Translations under genes and position numbers: made by a program
Shown: positions 15,779 through 24,893 of the stretch, one piece after another
Layout of the letters: every line of letters begins with the position of its first letter
Numbering within the stretch: the stretch's first letter is position 1
Notes under the pieces: model-generated
The model's database searches: none
Seen by the model: only the letters and a program-made list of their open reading frames with translations
What the model was told of the DNA's origin: nothing
Assembly (NCBI RefSeq): GCF_014195095.1
Contig: NZ_JACIBC010000007.1
Span: 248,001 to 312,000 of the forward strand
Direction of reading: 5' to 3'
From: Rhizobium sp. BK602
GTDB taxonomy: Bacteria; Pseudomonadota; Alphaproteobacteria; Rhizobiales; Rhizobiaceae
Length of the DNA stretch: 64,000 nt

Positions 15779-16971
15779 TGAGCGCGGCGATCGCTTTGGC
15801 CGCAGCGGGCGCCAGTGACGGGCTGGCGACGCGCGCCGCGCGTGTCGCGGCGATTGCCGGCAAGCATGCCGATGCGGTCGACGCGGAGGGGCGTTTCCCG
15901 CGCGAAGCTGTGGAGGCGATGCGGGCGGAGAGATTGCTGTCGATCCAGATTCCCGTCGAGCTTGGCGGCGAAGCCGCGTCGATCACCCAGATCGCCGAAC
16001 TCTGCTCCATCCTCGGTCAGGCCTGCGCCGCCAGCGCCATGGTCTTCGCCATGCACCAGATCAAGCTGTCGAGCCTGGTCGAACACGGCGCTGGCAGCGA
16101 CTGGCACCGCGACTTCATGCGCCGCATCGCCAGGGAGCAGCTTTTGCTGGCCTCGGCGACCACGGAGGGCGGCATCGGCGGCAATCTGCGCAACAGCATC
16201 TGCGCCATCACGGTCGAAGGCGACACCTGCTTTCTGGAAAAGGATGCGACCGTCATTTCCTATGGAGCCCATGCCGATGCGATCCTGATCACCTCGCGCA
16301 GCCATGCCGATGCGGCCTCTTCCGATCAGGTGCTGACGGTTTTCCTCAAGGACCAATACAGGCTTGAACGCACGGTCGAGTGGAACACACTCGGCATGCG
16401 CGGCACCTGCTCCGACGGCTTCCTCTTCAAGGGCGAGGCGCCAGCCGCGCAGATCCTGCCGAAGCCCTTTGCCGAAATCGCCGCGCAGTCGATGCTGGCG
16501 AGTTCGCATCTGCTATGGAGCGGTGTCTGGTATGGCATTGCCGCCGATGCCGTCGCCCGCGCCCAGGCTTTCGTGCGCGCCGCCGCCCGCAAGTCTCCCG
16601 GCACGCCGCCGCCCGGCGCGTTGCGCCTGGCGGAAGTGTCCAGCCTGCTGCAGATGGTGAAATCCAATGTCGTGGCCGGGCTGAAAGCCTATGAAGAGGC
16701 CAAGGCCGATGCCGACCGGCTCTCCTCGATGGCTTTTGCCGTCGCCATGAACAACGTCAAGATTGCGTCGTCGGAGATGATCCTGCCGATCATCAACCAT
16801 GCCATGCTGATCTGCGGCATCATGGGCTACAAGAACGGCACGCCCTACAGCCTCGGCCGCCATCTGCGCGACGCGCATTCCGCTCAATTGATGATCTCGA
16901 ACGACCGCATCCTCGGCAACACGTCGACCATGCTGCTCGTCCATAAGCAAGATACCAGCCTGTTGGGGTAA
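15778..16971 (+). CDS. Acyl-CoA dehydrogenase-like flavoprotein
   Basis: The 397-residue protein has the acyl-CoA dehydrogenase layout: helical N-domain to about 120, beta-barrel with LASATTEGGIGG (about 120-131) and VEWNTLGMRGTCSDGFLF (FAD and substrate region), and a C-terminal four-helix domain ending near DRILGNTSTMLL. These FAD enzymes introduce an alpha-beta double bond into thioesters or oxidise related substrates. Lying between a carrier protein and the enzyme that loads it with an amino acid, it could oxidise an acyl- or aminoacyl-S-carrier, as prolyl-carrier dehydrogenases do in pyrrole synthesis. That role is inference. Confidence 0.85.
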   Translation: MSAAIALAAAGASDGLATRAARVAAIAGKHADAVDAEGRFPREAVEAMRAERLLSIQIPVELGGEAASITQIAELCSILGQACAASAMVFAMHQIKLSSLVEHGAGSDWHRDFMRRIAREQLLLASATTEGGIGGNLRNSICAITVEGDTCFLEKDATVISYGAHADAILITSRSHADAASSDQVLTVFLKDQYRLERTVEWNTLGMRGTCSDGFLFKGEAPAAQILPKPFAEIAAQSMLASSHLLWSGVWYGIAADAVARAQAFVRAAARKSPGTPPPGALRLAEVSSLLQMVKSNVVAGLKAYEEAKADADRLSSMAFAVAMNNVKIASSEMILPIINHAMLICGIMGYKNGTPYSLGRHLRDAHSAQLMISNDRILGNTSTMLLVHKQDTSLLG

Positions 16972-16976
16972 CCGTC

Positions 16977-17885
16977 ATGGATATGCAAGCCTCGTTTCTC
17001 GACCGTCTTTTCGAATCCGGCCTCCTGATCGATACCGGCGTCGATGGCCTCTATGGCCGCAGCGGCCAGTTCGAAGATGTGATTTCCGCTTTCGAGCGGC
17101 TGATCGACAGGGTTGGCGGCGCCGATGGCGCCGAAGCCATCCGCTTCCCGCCCGGCATGAACCGCGCCTTCTTCGAAAAGAGCGGCTACATGAAGAGCTT
17201 CCCGCAGCTTGCCGGCACGGTGCACAGCTTCTGCGGCAACGAGCTCGACCATATGAGCCTGTTGAAGTGCATGGAAGTCGGCGACGACTGGACGAAAGAC
17301 CAGCAGGCGACGGATATCGTGCTGACGCCGGCGGCCTGCTATCCGCTCTATCCGACGGTTGCCAAGCGCGGCGCCATTCCGGAAAACGGCGCACTCTACG
17401 ATCTGCAATCCTATTGCTTCCGCCACGAGCCCTCCAAGGATCCGGCCCGCCAGCAGCTCTTCCGCATGCGCGAATATGTCTGCATGGGCACCGACCAGCA
17501 TGTGACGGATTTCCGCCAGAGCTGGATGGATCGCGGCGTCGAGATGATGAAGGCCGTCGGTCTCGACGTGACCATCGATGTCGCCAACGACCCGTTCTTC
17601 GGCCGCGCCGGCAAGATGCTTGCCAACAACCAGCGCGACCAGAACCTGAAGTTCGAGCTGTTGATCCCGATCACGTCTGTCGCCAAGCCGACCGCCTGCA
17701 TGAGCTTCAACTATCATCAGGATGCCTTCGGCGCGAAATGGGGCCTGAATTTCGAGGATGGCAGCGTCGCGCATACGGCCTGCGTCGGCTTCGGCCTGGA
17801 GCGCATCGCGCTGGCGCTGTTCCACACCCACGGTCTCGATACCAGGGAATGGCCCGAAAGCGTGCGCAAGGCGTTATGGGGCTGA
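16977..17885 (+). CDS. Amino acid--[acyl-carrier-protein] ligase (seryl-tRNA synthetase-like)
   Basis: The 302-residue protein is a class II synthetase core related to atypical archaeal seryl-tRNA synthetase but with no tRNA-binding domain. Known homologues (Bll0957 of Bradyrhizobium, Atu2573 of Agrobacterium) activate glycine or alanine with ATP and load it on a carrier-protein phosphopantetheine. The expected zinc ligands are visible: Cys121 (TPAACYPLYP), Glu166 (FRMREYVCMG, motif 2) and Cys269 (HTACVGFGLERIALALF, motif 3). It starts five bases after the dehydrogenase gene stop and belongs to the same operon as its likely carrier at 15527. Which amino acid it uses cannot be decided here. 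Confidence 0.93.
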   Translation: MDMQASFLDRLFESGLLIDTGVDGLYGRSGQFEDVISAFERLIDRVGGADGAEAIRFPPGMNRAFFEKSGYMKSFPQLAGTVHSFCGNELDHMSLLKCMEVGDDWTKDQQATDIVLTPAACYPLYPTVAKRGAIPENGALYDLQSYCFRHEPSKDPARQQLFRMREYVCMGTDQHVTDFRQSWMDRGVEMMKAVGLDVTIDVANDPFFGRAGKMLANNQRDQNLKFELLIPITSVAKPTACMSFNYHQDAFGAKWGLNFEDGSVAHTACVGFGLERIALALFHTHGLDTREWPESVRKALWG

Positions 17886-18853
17886 TCGTTTCCATGGCTG
17901 CCGTCTTTCAGGGGCTCGATCCCGCCGCCTACACGCCCCACGCGCTGCACGACAGCGAACGCATGTGGCCGGAAACCAATTGCTATATCGATCTCTGGAT
18001 CGAGGTGCTTTCGAGCCTGAGACTGCCGCCGGAAGCCATGCTCGGCTTCACGGTGACACAGGATTTCGAGGGGGACCAGTTCACCTTCTTCAAGGTGCCG
18101 CTCGAGGATCTGGAAGCGCTCTACGGCATCCGCTGCACCGAGCTTGCAATCTACGACAAGATTGAGGTGCATGTCGCCGCGCAGATCGGCCGCGGCCGGC
18201 TCTGCCTGGTGGAGATGGATTCCTTCTTCATGCCGGACACGCAGGGCGTCGGCTATCGCCGCGAGCACGGCAAGACGACGGTGGCGATCAATCGGCTCGA
18301 TATCGAAGGTCGCACGCTCGACTATTTCCACAATGGCGGCTTCTTCCGGCTGTCGGGCGAGGATTTCGACGGGCTGTTCCAGCTGCATCTGACGGATGAG
18401 GACCTGCCTTTCCTGCCTTACACGGAATTTGCGAAATTCCCGGAGAAAGCGCCGGGCGCGGCTGCGATCCGGCAGACGGCGCGGCAGCTTCTCTCCTTCC
18501 ATTTCCGTCGCCGTCCGCAGGCCAATCCGATCCGCGCCTTCGCGGAAGTCTTCCCGGCGCAGGTGGAAGCCTTGGCCGAACGGCCTTTCGGTTTTTTCCA
18601 TAAGTATGCCTTCAACACGCTGCGTCAGCTTGGTGCCAATTTCGAGCTGGCCGGCAGTCATTTCGACTGGCTCTCGGCCGATCTGTCCGATGCGGTCGGC
18701 GAGGCGCGACGGATTTCCGAGGTAGCGAAATCGGTGCAGTTCCAGCTTGCCCGTGCCATCACGCGCCGGAAATTCGAGCCGCTCCTGACGGCGCTTGATC
18801 CGGCCGCCGATGCATGGGATGCCATGGTGGGAGAGCTTGAGCGTAGGCTTTGA
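17876..18853 (+). CDS. DUF1839 family protein
   Basis: The 325-residue protein matches DUF1839, which is found beside amino acid:[carrier protein] ligases. It has an N-terminal WPETNCYIDLW motif (about 29-39), LEDLEALYGIRCTEL, and a central CLVEMDSFFMPDT segment with FFRLSGEDF further on. The cysteine and acidic residues could form a catalytic centre, possibly a peptidase- or acyltransferase-like fold, but no activity is established. I start it at the ATG at 17876 (preceded by AAGG and overlapping the ligase stop by ten bases); 17894 is the alternative. Its constant neighbour suggests it acts on the aminoacyl carrier. Confidence 0.82.
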   Translation: MGLIVSMAAVFQGLDPAAYTPHALHDSERMWPETNCYIDLWIEVLSSLRLPPEAMLGFTVTQDFEGDQFTFFKVPLEDLEALYGIRCTELAIYDKIEVHVAAQIGRGRLCLVEMDSFFMPDTQGVGYRREHGKTTVAINRLDIEGRTLDYFHNGGFFRLSGEDFDGLFQLHLTDEDLPFLPYTEFAKFPEKAPGAAAIRQTARQLLSFHFRRRPQANPIRAFAEVFPAQVEALAERPFGFFHKYAFNTLRQLGANFELAGSHFDWLSADLSDAVGEARRISEVAKSVQFQLARAITRRKFEPLLTALDPAADAWDAMVGELERRL

Positions 18854-18926
18854 CCGCTTCCGTTCGGCGGCGATGCGGCTGGGTCATTTCTGAAATATTG
18901 GGGCGGGGAAATTCCCCGGAAGATGC

Positions 18927-21398
18927 ATGGGCGGGCGCGTGGCGGATCTCGGCGGCGGAGTGCGGCTGAGCGAAGGTTGGAATCTGGTGTTGACGGAGGC
19001 GGGCACCGGCATCCTGCCGTCCGATGTGTCATTGACCTCTGGCTTCATTCCGGCGCCGGTGCCGGGCACGGTGGCGGAGGCCCTGGAAAAGGCCGGGCGC
19101 TTCGACCGGGCGAAGCCGCAGCCGCTTCATGACCGCGATGCCTGGTACATCTGCCGTCTGGTGGATGCGGAGGCGGGGGATGCAATCCTGCGGTTGGAAG
19201 GGCTGGCGACGCTTTGTGAGGTGTTCCTCAACGGCCAGAAAATCCTCACCTCCAACAGCATGTTCGAGGCTCATGACATCGACGTCACCCTGGTGGGCGG
19301 GGACGAGCTGGCGCTCTGCTTCCGCGCCCTGGAGCCGAAGCTGTCCGAGCCCGGTCCGCGCGCCCGCTGGCGGCCGCAGATGATCACGCCGCAAGGCCTG
19401 CGGATGGTGCGCACGACGTTGCTTGGCCATATGCCCGGCTGGTGCCCGGAGGTTCAGGCTGTCGGCCCGTGGCGGCCGGTTTCGCTGCTGCGGCCGGTCG
19501 CGCCCGTCATCCGTGATCTCTCGCTGCGGCCGGACCTGCTCGAGAATGGCGAAGGCAGGCTCTATGCGTCGCTTTCGATCGAGGGCGATGTCGAAGGGTT
19601 GGTGCTGAAGTGCGGGGAGGCCGAACAGGCTTTCGAGAAGAGCGGCGCGGGCCGCCATACGGCCATTCTGAAAATTCCCGATGTTGCGCCCTGGTGGCCG
19701 CATACGCATGGCGTGCCGCAGCTCCATGATGTCGCGCTCGTGGTCGATGGCGTCGAGTATGCGCTTGGGCGGACCGGTTTTCGCCGGCTGTCGGTCGATC
19801 GCGGCGCCGACGGGCAGGATTTCGCCCTGATCGTCAATGGCGAGCGGATTTTCTGCCGGGGTGCCGTGTGGACCACGGCCGATATCGTGCGCCTGCCTGG
19901 TGGCCGCGACGATTACGAGAGCTGGCTGCGGCTGGCAGCGCAGGCCGGCATGAACATGATCCGCATTGGCGGCACGATGGCCTACGAGACGCCGGAATTC
20001 TTCCGCCTCTGCGACGAACTCGGCCTGCTGGTCTGGCAGGATTTCATGCTCGCCAATTTCGACTATCCGAAGAACGACGCGGCCTTCAATGCCCATGTCG
20101 AAGCGGAGGTTTCCGAGCTTCTGAACCGCACGCGCCTGTCGCCTTCGCTGGCAATCCTTTGCGGCGGCAGCGAGATCCATCAGCAGGCAGCGATGATGGG
20201 CCTGCCGGAGCGCTTCCGCGCAAGCCCGATCGTCGAGGAAATCATTCCGCCGCTGGTGCAGTCGCTCCGCCCCGACGTGCCCTATGTCGTCAATTCGCCC
20301 TCCGGCGGCGCCATGCCGTTTTCGCCGAATGCCGGCGTCACGCATTACTATGGCGTCGGCGCCTATATGCGGCCGCTTGCCGATGCGCGCCGCGCCGACG
20401 TCCGCTTTGCCGCAGAGAGTCTCGCTTTCGCACATGTGCCGCAGGCCCGCACGCTCGCCCGGCATCTGCCGGTGCCTGCAGTCCATAGCCCACTATGGAA
20501 AGAGCGCGTGCCACGCGATCGCGGCGCCTCCTGGGATTTCGAGGATGTGCGCGATCATTATCTGAAGGAGCTCTATGGCTTCGAGCCCAACCGGCTGCGG
20601 CGCGAAGACCCGGATCTCTATCTCAATCTTTCGCGGGCCGTGACCGGCGAAGTCACCGAGGAGACCTATGCCGAATGGCGGCGTCATGGCTCCGGCTGCA
20701 ACGGCGCGCTCGTCTGGACGCTGCAGGACCTGCTGCCCGGTGCTGGCTGGGGCGTGATCGATTCGACCGGCGAGCCGAAGCCGGTCTGGTATGGGCTGCG
20801 CCGCGCCTTCCGGCCGGTGCAGGTGCTGTTGATGGATGAGGGCACCAATGGCCTCGATGTGCATGTGATCAACGAGGGCGACGCGGCGCTGGAGCTGACT
20901 CTGGAGGTTTCGTGCCTGCGTGACGGCCGTCAGAAAGTGGTCGGCGGCGACAGCGAATTGTCGATCGGGCCGCGCTCCAAGCAAAAGATAGCCTGCACTG
21001 ATCTTTTCGGCGCCTTCTTCGATACGACCTACGCCTTCCGCTTCGGCCCGCCGTCGCATGATGTCACGGTAGCGCGGCTGACGGCGCGGGAGAGCGGCGC
21101 GGTGATCGCCGAGGCTTTCCATTTTCCGCTTGGGCGAGCCAAGGCGTTTCACGATGCCGAAATCACCGCGTCGGTCCTTCGGGAGGGTGAGGAATGGTTC
21201 CTTGATCTGCGCAGCGACCGGTTGGCGCAGTTGGTCCAGATCGATTTCGAGGCCTATCGGGCCGAGGACGACTGGTTTCATCTGTCGCCCGGCGTGACCA
21301 GACAGGTGAGACTGTATCCGAGGGTCGGAACTGCGGTCGAGACGGTTCCGACAGGTCAGGTCAGAGCTGTCGGTAGTCGGCGAGTAATTGAGGTTTGA
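18927..21398 (+). CDS. Glycoside hydrolase family 2 protein (beta-mannosidase-like)
   Basis: The 823-residue protein has the GH2 layout: N-terminal jelly roll with sugar-binding loop (AWYICRLVD, FLNGQKIL), an immunoglobulin-like domain, then a TIM barrel. The general acid/base glutamate is in CGGSEIHQ (about 416) and the likely nucleophile in AAESLAFAHV (about 497). Both are variants of the usual GNNE and SEFG motifs, so activity on an unusual glycoside is possible. There is no signal peptide, so it is cytosolic. It follows the DUF1839 gene after 73 bases on the same strand and closes the carrier-protein locus. Beta-mannosidase is the closest type; specificity is not certain. Confidence 0.82.
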   Translation: MGGRVADLGGGVRLSEGWNLVLTEAGTGILPSDVSLTSGFIPAPVPGTVAEALEKAGRFDRAKPQPLHDRDAWYICRLVDAEAGDAILRLEGLATLCEVFLNGQKILTSNSMFEAHDIDVTLVGGDELALCFRALEPKLSEPGPRARWRPQMITPQGLRMVRTTLLGHMPGWCPEVQAVGPWRPVSLLRPVAPVIRDLSLRPDLLENGEGRLYASLSIEGDVEGLVLKCGEAEQAFEKSGAGRHTAILKIPDVAPWWPHTHGVPQLHDVALVVDGVEYALGRTGFRRLSVDRGADGQDFALIVNGERIFCRGAVWTTADIVRLPGGRDDYESWLRLAAQAGMNMIRIGGTMAYETPEFFRLCDELGLLVWQDFMLANFDYPKNDAAFNAHVEAEVSELLNRTRLSPSLAILCGGSEIHQQAAMMGLPERFRASPIVEEIIPPLVQSLRPDVPYVVNSPSGGAMPFSPNAGVTHYYGVGAYMRPLADARRADVRFAAESLAFAHVPQARTLARHLPVPAVHSPLWKERVPRDRGASWDFEDVRDHYLKELYGFEPNRLRREDPDLYLNLSRAVTGEVTEETYAEWRRHGSGCNGALVWTLQDLLPGAGWGVIDSTGEPKPVWYGLRRAFRPVQVLLMDEGTNGLDVHVINEGDAALELTLEVSCLRDGRQKVVGGDSELSIGPRSKQKIACTDLFGAFFDTTYAFRFGPPSHDVTVARLTARESGAVIAEAFHFPLGRAKAFHDAEITASVLREGEEWFLDLRSDRLAQLVQIDFEAYRAEDDWFHLSPGVTRQVRLYPRVGTAVETVPTGQVRAVGSRRVIEV

Positions 21399-21429
21399 TG
21401 GTCGCAGAAAATTCCAAGCCACTGAAATT

Positions 21430-21560
21430 GCAAGAGCGAGGGTTCGTTTCTTGCGATGGCAGGCCCGAAACTGAATGCGTCCCTGCCGACCCCGCTCTTG
21501 TAAAAACTGGGAATTAGACGATGGACGAACCCTCGCCTAACCCCCAGTTCTTACGTTCTC
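21430..21560. repeat. Nested inverted repeats between the GH2 gene and the ABC ATPase gene
   Basis: Several complementary segments occur: CAAGAGCG (21429-21436) with CGCTCTTG (21492-21499), GCGAGGGTTCG with CGAACCCTCGC about 90 bases apart, and AACTGGG with CCCAGTT. They lie between convergent genes, so they may serve as a structured transcript end for both sides. No poly-T tract of terminator strength is present and no gene is seen. Confidence 0.4.
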
Positions 21561-21593
21561 GCCCACCAGGGGCGAGGCAGGCCCCACCTGCGT

Positions 21594-22673
21594 CTACAAC
21601 GTTGCCCCATCCGGCCCAAACAGATGACAGCGCTCGGGATCGATGCGGATATTCACCGTCTCGCCGGCGCGGATCGCCTGCTGGTCTTCCAGCGCGATGG
21701 TCAGCGACTGTCCCCCGTGCAGGGTGGCGTAGAGGATCGTCTGGCCGCCGAGATGCTCCACCAAATCGACATGGGCACTGCTAAGCGCCAGGCCGCGATC
21801 ACCGACATTCAGATGTTCCGGGCGGGCGCCGAGCGTCACGGTGTCTCCGGGCTGGATGCCACCCAGCCGGCGGGGCAGGCGGACGGTCTGGCCGTTGAGG
21901 TCGATGACGGCGGAGCCGTCGTCGGAGGCGACGATCTTGGCATCGAGGAAGTTCATCTTCGGTGAGCCGATGAAGCCGGCCACGAACTTGTTCCTGGGGT
22001 TGTTGTAGAGATCGAGCGGCGCGCCGACCTGCTCGATGCGGCCGCCGTTCAGCACGACGATCTTGTCGGCCATGGTCATGGCTTCCGTCTGGTCGTGGGT
22101 GACGTAGATCATGGTGTTGCCGAGCCGCTGGTGCAGGCGGGCGATCTCGACGCGCATCTGCACGCGCAGTTCGGCGTCGAGGTTCGAGAGCGGCTCGTCG
22201 AACAGAAAGATATTGGGCTCACGCACGATGGCGCGGCCGATGGCGACGCGCTGGCGCTGGCCGCCGGAAAGCTGCTTCGGCTTGCGCTGCAGCAGCTGCG
22301 TGATCTGCAGGACCTCGGCCGCCTTTTCGACGCGCGGCTGGATCTCATGCTTCTTCATGCCCGCCGTTTCCAGGCCGAAGGCGAGGTTCTTGTAGACCGA
22401 CATATGCGGATAGAGCGCATAGGACTGGAACACCATGGCGATGCCGCGCTTGGAGGCGGGGACATCGTTCATGCGGCTGCCGTCGAGATAGAGCCCGCCG
22501 CCGGAAATCGGCTCCAGCCCGGCGATCATGCGCAAGAGCGTGGACTTGCCGCAGCCGGATGGGCCGACGAAGACGGTGAACTCCCCCGGTTCGATCTCCA
22601 GATCGATGCCGTGGACGACCTGGAGTTCGCCATAGCGCTTGATAACCTTCTGCAGCGAGACGCTTGTCGCCAT
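21594..22673 (-). CDS. Sugar ABC transporter ATP-binding protein (UgpC/MsmX type)
   Basis: The 359-residue protein has Walker A GPSGCGKST, signature LSGGQRQRVA, Walker B FLFDEPLSNLD and a C-terminal TOBE regulatory domain, as in carbohydrate importers of the CUT1 class. The start is the ATG at 22673 with a near-perfect AAGGAGGA ribosome site; upstream in-frame ATG codons at 22721 lack one. It is the last gene of the minus-strand arm of the 21594-28027 sugar locus and energises the permeases at 24894 and 25771. It could also serve the orphan binding protein at 38032. Confidence 0.93.
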   Translation of the reverse strand: MATSVSLQKVIKRYGELQVVHGIDLEIEPGEFTVFVGPSGCGKSTLLRMIAGLEPISGGGLYLDGSRMNDVPASKRGIAMVFQSYALYPHMSVYKNLAFGLETAGMKKHEIQPRVEKAAEVLQITQLLQRKPKQLSGGQRQRVAIGRAIVREPNIFLFDEPLSNLDAELRVQMRVEIARLHQRLGNTMIYVTHDQTEAMTMADKIVVLNGGRIEQVGAPLDLYNNPRNKFVAGFIGSPKMNFLDAKIVASDDGSAVIDLNGQTVRLPRRLGGIQPGDTVTLGARPEHLNVGDRGLALSSAHVDLVEHLGGQTILYATLHGGQSLTIALEDQQAIRAGETVNIRIDPERCHLFGPDGATL

Positions 22674-22717
22674 GGGCCCTTCCTCCTTGTTCGTCCTGAT
22701 GGCTCGTGGGGCAATGT

Positions 22718-23788
22718 TCATGCCGGCCTCCAGCTCTTGTATTTCTTGGCTTCCGGCCCGACAGGGAAGCGGACCTCGGTGCGCGTTTCCGACGATTCGT
22801 AGAATGCGGTCACCAGCTCCAGCGCCTGACGGGCATCGGCCGTCGTGACCGGCAGCGGACCGCCGGATAGCAGCGCGTCGTGGAACAGCTTCATCTGCGT
22901 GTTGAAGCGGTTGGGGATCGGCGACCAGTCGGCCAGCAGCGCATCGATCTTGGCGCCGATCTCGTCATTGGCGGGGACGATCTTCCACGGGTCCTGGCCG
23001 GGGCTATAGGGCTCGTGATTGCTTTCGATCAGGACATTTTCGAAGGCGAGGCGCAGGCGGCTGATCTGCTCCTGCGAGCCGAGCGTGGCGCTGATGGTGG
23101 CAAGCGCGCCATTTTCCATCAGCAGGCTGGCGCTGGCGCAATCCTCGACCTCGATATCGTTGACGCGGGTGGCGACGCGGCCGAACAGGCCTGCGATCGG
23201 CCCCATCAGATAGGTCAGCATGTCGTGCAGATGGATGGAATGCGTCATCAGCACGCCGCCGAGCTCGGTGTCCCACTTGCCGCGCCAGGGAACTGCATAA
23301 TAGTCGGCGCCGCGCACCCAATGGGTCTCCGACGTGGCGACATAGGGTTTGCCGGCAATGCCCGAAGCGATGATGCGCTTGGCCTTCTGGATGCCGTCGC
23401 CATAGCGATACTGGAAGATCGGCATCAGCCGGCCTCTGGCCGTCTTCTCGGCGGCAATGACGGCATCGACATCGGCGAGCGAGCCGACGAGCGGCTTTTC
23501 GCAGACCACATGCTTGCCGGCGGCAAGCGCCTGCAGGATGAGCTGGAAATGCGAGCCTGGCGGCGTGCAGATGTCGATAATGTCGATATCGGGCATGTTC
23601 AGGACTTCGGAGAAATCCTTGAGGCGCCTGCCGATGCCGAATTCGTCGCCGACGGCGTTCAGGCGTTCCTCGTTGAGATCGCAGAGGACGGCGACCTCGT
23701 AACGGTCTGGATGCGGCAGATAGCCTTCGACGATGTGGGAGCGGCCGATGCCGAGACCGATGATCGCGACTTTCTTGACGTCGGACAT
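22718..23788 (-). CDS. Gfo/Idh/MocA-family oxidoreductase
   Basis: The 356-residue protein has an N-terminal Rossmann domain (VAIIGLGIGRSHIVEGYLP, about 7-25) and the KHVVCEKPLVGS motif (about 93-104) with the conserved lysine of this family. The C-terminal alpha/beta domain binds substrate. Such enzymes use NAD(P)(H) to oxidise or reduce sugars and inositols. It lies in the minus-strand transport arm, seven bases after another member of the family at 23796, so the two probably catalyse successive or reverse steps on the imported sugar. The substrate is unknown. Confidence 0.9.
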   Translation of the reverse strand: MSDVKKVAIIGLGIGRSHIVEGYLPHPDRYEVAVLCDLNEERLNAVGDEFGIGRRLKDFSEVLNMPDIDIIDICTPPGSHFQLILQALAAGKHVVCEKPLVGSLADVDAVIAAEKTARGRLMPIFQYRYGDGIQKAKRIIASGIAGKPYVATSETHWVRGADYYAVPWRGKWDTELGGVLMTHSIHLHDMLTYLMGPIAGLFGRVATRVNDIEVEDCASASLLMENGALATISATLGSQEQISRLRLAFENVLIESNHEPYSPGQDPWKIVPANDEIGAKIDALLADWSPIPNRFNTQMKLFHDALLSGGPLPVTTADARQALELVTAFYESSETRTEVRFPVGPEAKKYKSWRPA

Positions 23789-23795
23789 ATGCGGA

Positions 23796-24821
23796 TTACC
23801 TCTGAATGCTGTTGAGCGATGTCGCTTCCGCCAGAGCCTGCGCCTTCAGCGCCAGCTCCATGGCCTTGAAGCAATGTTCTTGCCCCATCGCGGTTTCGGT
23901 TCGGTCACGGATGTCGGCAACCAGCTGCCGGCCGTAGGGCAGCTCGACCCCGGTGCAGTCGATGTGCTGCATGCCCTTGCGGTCGGTGAGGAAGAGATGA
24001 TCGATGCCGGGCCGGCCGGCGACGTCGATATATTTTCTGAGCTCGATCGTGCCTTCGGTGCCGACGATAAACAGGCGGCCGTCGCCCCAGGTGGAGAGCC
24101 CGTCCGGCGTGAACCAGTCGACACGGACATAGCCGGTGACATCCGGCGTGCGCACATGGAAATCGCCATAGTCCTGCAGGCCGGGCGTTTCGGGATTGGC
24201 GCGATTGGACACCGTCGCCGACAGCACTTCGGCCTCAAGGGAATCGGCGAAGAACAGGAACTGCTCGCATTGATGCGAGGCGATGTCGGCGATGATGCCG
24301 CCATAGCGCTTGCGGTCGAAGAACCACTCCGGCCGCGTCGGCTTGCGCAGCCGGTGGGGGCCGAGGCCTGTCGTGTGGATGACCTTGCCGATGGCGCCGG
24401 CCTTGACGAGTTCGCCGGCCTTGACGGTGGAGGCGGTCTCGAAATGCTCGGAATAGAGAATGGAGACGATGCGCTTGGTCTCGGCCTGCACCCGGCGGAC
24501 CTCGGCGAGCTGATCCAGCGTCACCATGCCGGGCTTGTCGAGCATCACGTCCTTGCCGTGACGCATGGCCTCGATGGCAAGGCTAGCCCGCTCGCTGGAA
24601 ATCGCGGCACTGACGATCAGCGCGATGGAGCGATCCTCCAGGATTTCGCGCTTGTCGGCGACGCGGCGGGCTTGCGGATAGCGTTCGGCGAAGACGGCGG
24701 CGAGGTCATCCTCTATGGCATGGAAGGCGACGAGCTCTGCGCCGGCCCGCAGCATGACGTTGACCTGGCCGTAGATGTGATCGTGGTTGAGGCCGATGGC
24801 GGCAAAGCGCAGCGCGCTCAT
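23796..24821 (-). CDS. Gfo/Idh/MocA-family oxidoreductase
   Basis: The 341-residue protein starts MSALRFAAIGLNHDHIYGQ, an NAD-binding region in which the GxGxxG loop is replaced by GLNHDH, and has GKDVMLDKPGMVT (about 90-102) with the conserved lysine-proline pair. A GGIIADIASHQCEQFLFF segment carries the histidine and aspartate of the active site. It is related to but clearly different from the neighbour at 22718. It lies in the minus-strand arm of the sugar locus between the permeases and the second oxidoreductase. Substrate unknown. Confidence 0.88.
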   Translation of the reverse strand: MSALRFAAIGLNHDHIYGQVNVMLRAGAELVAFHAIEDDLAAVFAERYPQARRVADKREILEDRSIALIVSAAISSERASLAIEAMRHGKDVMLDKPGMVTLDQLAEVRRVQAETKRIVSILYSEHFETASTVKAGELVKAGAIGKVIHTTGLGPHRLRKPTRPEWFFDRKRYGGIIADIASHQCEQFLFFADSLEAEVLSATVSNRANPETPGLQDYGDFHVRTPDVTGYVRVDWFTPDGLSTWGDGRLFIVGTEGTIELRKYIDVAGRPGIDHLFLTDRKGMQHIDCTGVELPYGRQLVADIRDRTETAMGQEHCFKAMELALKAQALAEATSLNSIQR

Positions 24822-24893
24822 GCGACATTCCTTTCAATGGGTTTCTTTAAATGCGGTCCCGAACCTTGGGTATTCGGGACCGTATGGTTCGTA

